From Candidatus Rifleibacteriota bacterium (GTDB lineage Bacteria > Riflebacteria > Ozemobacteria > Ozemobacterales > Ozemobacteraceae), in contig JAKJFO010000177.1 of NCBI GenBank assembly GCA_022704885.1, forward strand, positions 1 to 8,452: 8,452 nt of DNA, read 5' to 3'. The position numbers and the translations under genes are program-made. A model generated the notes under the pieces. That model saw nothing but the letters and a program-made list of their open reading frames with translations, was not told the origin of the DNA and searched no databases. Positions 6,632 to 8,452 of the stretch are shown here, piece after piece (the first letter of the stretch is position 1; every line of letters begins with the position of its first letter).

Positions 6632-6641
6632 TCCGGCCGGA
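6632..6641 (+). repeat. Ten-base palindrome overlapping the yidC ribosome binding site
   Basis: TCCGGCCGGA is a perfect palindrome in the 38-nt gap between yidD and yidC. Its right end overlaps the GGAGA (6639-6643) that serves as the yidC Shine-Dalgarno, 9 nt before the ATG at 6653. As it has no loop it cannot form a normal hairpin alone, but the GC-rich sequence could pair with nearby copies or be bound as a palindrome. It may also be chance. Confidence 0.4.
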
Positions 6642-6652
6642 GATAAATATAG

Positions 6653-8230
6653 ATGATAATGACAAGATTCAGTGAATATTCGACCCTCTTTCGAGTGACT
6701 CTGCTCGCTTTATTGTTTGTTTGCAGCAGCACGCTTTCATTACACGCACAGACTGCGGCATCCGCCGCGGGGCCGGTGGTAAAGATAGAAGATCTCGATG
6801 GTGACGGTTTTACCGATGCCTCTGTCGAAACTTCACTTCTGCGTGTCATTTTTTCCAGCAAAAACGGCAGCCCCTCGGTGCTTTATCTCAAGGGTAAAAG
6901 CTTCGAAGAAAATATTTATCCTCCAGTAATCCAGGAAATGGGTTATCAGCTGCCGCCTGAGGCAATGAAGCCTTTTGTCGGTAATCTCAAGGGTATGCAG
7001 GAACCAGCGGGTTTCAACATCGAACTCGAAGATCAGACTGTAGATCGTGTTGTGATCAGAGCTACAGCTAATGTTTCGCTGATGGCCGCCGAAAAGTCAG
7101 AGGCTGAAAGCCTGACTCTGGTCAAGCGCTATACCATTCATTTAAACAGCTATCATGTCGATGTTTCGTATCTGGTAACCAATCTCAAAGATCAGCTGGT
7201 CGCAGTTGGAGACGAACTTTCTGGCGCTCTCAGTCTGACTTTTGGCCCTGGTCTGTTTATGGATCCGTTCGGTCCATCTTCACTGATAGGTCTCAAACCT
7301 GACGCAGTAGAAGCCTTCAGCGATGTTACCAAGCTCAATTCAGCTGGCGCGGTTGCTGGCGCTTACAATGGTGTTGGTCTGCGCGATCAGTATTTCTGTG
7401 TGCTGCTCGAGAGCGATGCACAGATCAGAATAAATGCCAGCGCATTCGAAGTTACTTCAACCGATGCAAGACGATCACCTCAGAGCGGCAAGGTTATTTC
7501 CTGCCTGCTGCCAACTTTCAATCTTGGTGCCCGCGAATCGCGTACTTTCAATTTTAAAATCTATGCCGGGCCGATGCTTCTCGATCATCTTTCGCGCATC
7601 AACCGCGGTCAGGTCTCTGAATATGGGTTTCTCAGCACAATTTTGTTGCGGGTGCTGCAGTTCTTCTATGGCCTGCTGCCGAACTATGGCCTGGCAATCA
7701 TTCTGCTGACTATTGTCGTGCGGCTGGTCCTGTATCCGCTGACTCTCAAACAGACGAAGTCCATGGCCCAGATGCAGAAGATCCAGCCAATGGTGCAGGA
7801 TCTCAAAGATCGCTATAAAGATAATCCCCAGAAGTTCAACGAAGAAGTACTGCGACTGTATCAGAAAAACAATGTCAACCCGCTTGGCGGCTGTCTCCCA
7901 TTGCTGTTGCAGTTGCCCATTCTCATTGCCCTTTACAACACGATACGTATCGCAGTTGAACTGCGCAAAACCCCGTTTTTATGGATCGCCGATCTTTCCA
8001 AGGGCGATCCGCTTCTGATTCTGCCGATCGCGATAGCTGCCCTGATGTACTATCAACAGGGAAAGATGTCGACAGATCCGCAACAGCAGCAGATGATGGC
8101 TTTCATGCCGATGTTCATGTTCGTCATCACCTGGTCGCTTCCTGCCGGGTTGCTGGTTTACTGGTTTGCCAGCAGCGTTCTCGGCTTACTTCAGCAGTTA
8201 CAGGCCAACCGTATGTCGGCGGCCCTATAA
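6653..8230 (+). CDS. yidC: Membrane protein insertase YidC (Oxa1 family, with P1 domain)
   Basis: This 525-residue insertase places proteins into the inner membrane, alone or with SecYEG. An N-terminal hydrophobic segment (about 12-30, ending SLHAQ) is followed by an Ala-rich linker, a DLDGDGFTD motif (47-55), a periplasmic P1 region of about 290 residues (around 45-320), and the Oxa1 core. In the core, R357 (in VVRLVLYPL) corresponds to the essential groove arginine of E. coli YidC (R366), and NPLGGCLPLLLQLPI (409-423) is the conserved second core helix motif; two further helices follow near 453-467 and 485-513. The tail after the last helix is short (QQLQANRMSAAL). I chose the ATG at 6653, 9 nt after GGAGA; the ATG at 6659 is too far. 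jag follows after 12 nt. P1 is poorly conserved, but its opening SVETSLLRVIFSSKNG matches the family. Confidence 0.97.
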   Translation: MIMTRFSEYSTLFRVTLLALLFVCSSTLSLHAQTAASAAGPVVKIEDLDGDGFTDASVETSLLRVIFSSKNGSPSVLYLKGKSFEENIYPPVIQEMGYQLPPEAMKPFVGNLKGMQEPAGFNIELEDQTVDRVVIRATANVSLMAAEKSEAESLTLVKRYTIHLNSYHVDVSYLVTNLKDQLVAVGDELSGALSLTFGPGLFMDPFGPSSLIGLKPDAVEAFSDVTKLNSAGAVAGAYNGVGLRDQYFCVLLESDAQIRINASAFEVTSTDARRSPQSGKVISCLLPTFNLGARESRTFNFKIYAGPMLLDHLSRINRGQVSEYGFLSTILLRVLQFFYGLLPNYGLAIILLTIVVRLVLYPLTLKQTKSMAQMQKIQPMVQDLKDRYKDNPQKFNEEVLRLYQKNNVNPLGGCLPLLLQLPILIALYNTIRIAVELRKTPFLWIADLSKGDPLLILPIAIAALMYYQQGKMSTDPQQQQMMAFMPMFMFVITWSLPAGLLVYWFASSVLGLLQQLQANRMSAAL

Positions 8231-8242
8231 GGAGGAGTGAAC
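8231..8242 (+). promoter_or_regulatory. Shine-Dalgarno of jag
   Basis: GGAGGA (8231-8236) starts directly after the yidC stop and lies 6 nt before the TTG at 8243. It decides this start over the in-frame GTG at 8237, which would abut the site. Confidence 0.7.
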
Positions 8243-8452
8243 TTGACTACACGAACTATCGAGATTACCGCAAAAACAGAACAGGAAGCACGCGATATCG
8301 CCAATGGCGAACTTAACGAAAATGAAGTGATCACCGCCGCCGAAGTCCTTTCGGCCCCGGCCCGCGGCCTTTTCGGCTTTGTCGGCAAGCAGGAATTCAA
8401 GATCCGCTTTGTTATCGGCGAAAAGCCGCAGGCGCCGCCAAAGCGCGAGCCG
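8243..8452 (+). CDS. jag: Jag/KhpB RNA-binding protein, 5' part (cut by window end)
   Basis: The first 70 codons of a gene that runs off the right edge. They encode the Jag-N domain: a strand TRTIEITAKTEQEARDIAN, then a short helix, then the signature RGLFGFVGKQEFKIRFVIGEK, followed by a Pro-rich basic linker (PQAPPKREP). In the family, KH and R3H domains come next and bind RNA; they are beyond the window. Jag/KhpB next to yidC is the usual arrangement, and the gene lies 12 nt after it, so it shares the transcript. The start TTG at 8243 is supported by GGAGGA. A KhpA partner is not visible here. Confidence 0.9.
   Translation, partial: MTTRTIEITAKTEQEARDIANGELNENEVITAAEVLSAPARGLFGFVGKQEFKIRFVIGEKPQAPPKREP

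Noticed and set aside
6713..6730. A lipoprotein lipobox in YidC around LFVC at residues 21-24.
   Set aside because: The residue before the cysteine is Val, not Gly/Ala/Ser, and a signal-peptidase-I-like site follows at SLHAQ.
1..8452. CRISPR arrays, transposases, integrases, tRNA or rRNA genes, toxin-antitoxin pairs and phage genes.
   Set aside because: No repeated-spacer pattern, terminal inverted repeats, cloverleaf sequence or relevant domain was seen; all long frames are accounted for by housekeeping or envelope genes.

Overview
The window is a chromosomal housekeeping stretch from a diderm (Gram-negative-type) bacterium with roughly balanced base composition. The diderm inference rests on a YidC that carries a large periplasmic P1 region (about 290 residues) between its N-terminal hydrophobic segment and the conserved insertase core, and on a TgpA-like membrane transglutaminase. 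Several genes start with TTG or GTG. The phylum cannot be fixed from the sequence alone.

Left part, minus strand. An M18-family metallo-aminopeptidase (133-1578) reads leftward and ends at a strong intrinsic terminator (91-128). Immediately beyond the terminator's U tract, a further minus-strand reading frame leaves the window. Its N-terminus resembles the start of a DNA polymerase III delta subunit (HolA), but only about 25 codons are visible.

Middle, plus strand. Divergent from the aminopeptidase is a tight three-gene operon. It encodes a MoxR-type AAA+ ATPase (1710-2654), a DUF58 membrane protein (2647-3591, overlapping by 8 nt) and a TgpA/DUF3488-type membrane transglutaminase with an intact Cys-His-Asp triad (3591-5693, overlapping by 1 nt as TGATG). 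This MoxR-DUF58-transglutaminase trio is a widespread module of the bacterial cell envelope whose exact substrate is generally not known.

Right part, plus strand. A good sigma70-type promoter (5768-5796) opens the classical cluster rpmH (L34), rnpA (RNase P protein), yidD (membrane protein insertion factor), yidC (insertase) and jag/khpB (RNA-binding protein, cut by the window edge). Spacings between genes are 5-38 nt, so the cluster is probably one transcript. Here rpmH is preceded by the transglutaminase operon rather than dnaA, and I see no DnaA-box cluster.

Nothing in the window looks like a mobile element, CRISPR array, tRNA, rRNA or defence system, and no stretch over 300 bases lacks a gene. 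The points most worth a second look are the terminator packed against the next gene's start, a DxDxDG calcium-loop-like motif and apparently cleavable signal peptide at the YidC N-terminus, and a degenerate DUF58 signature.
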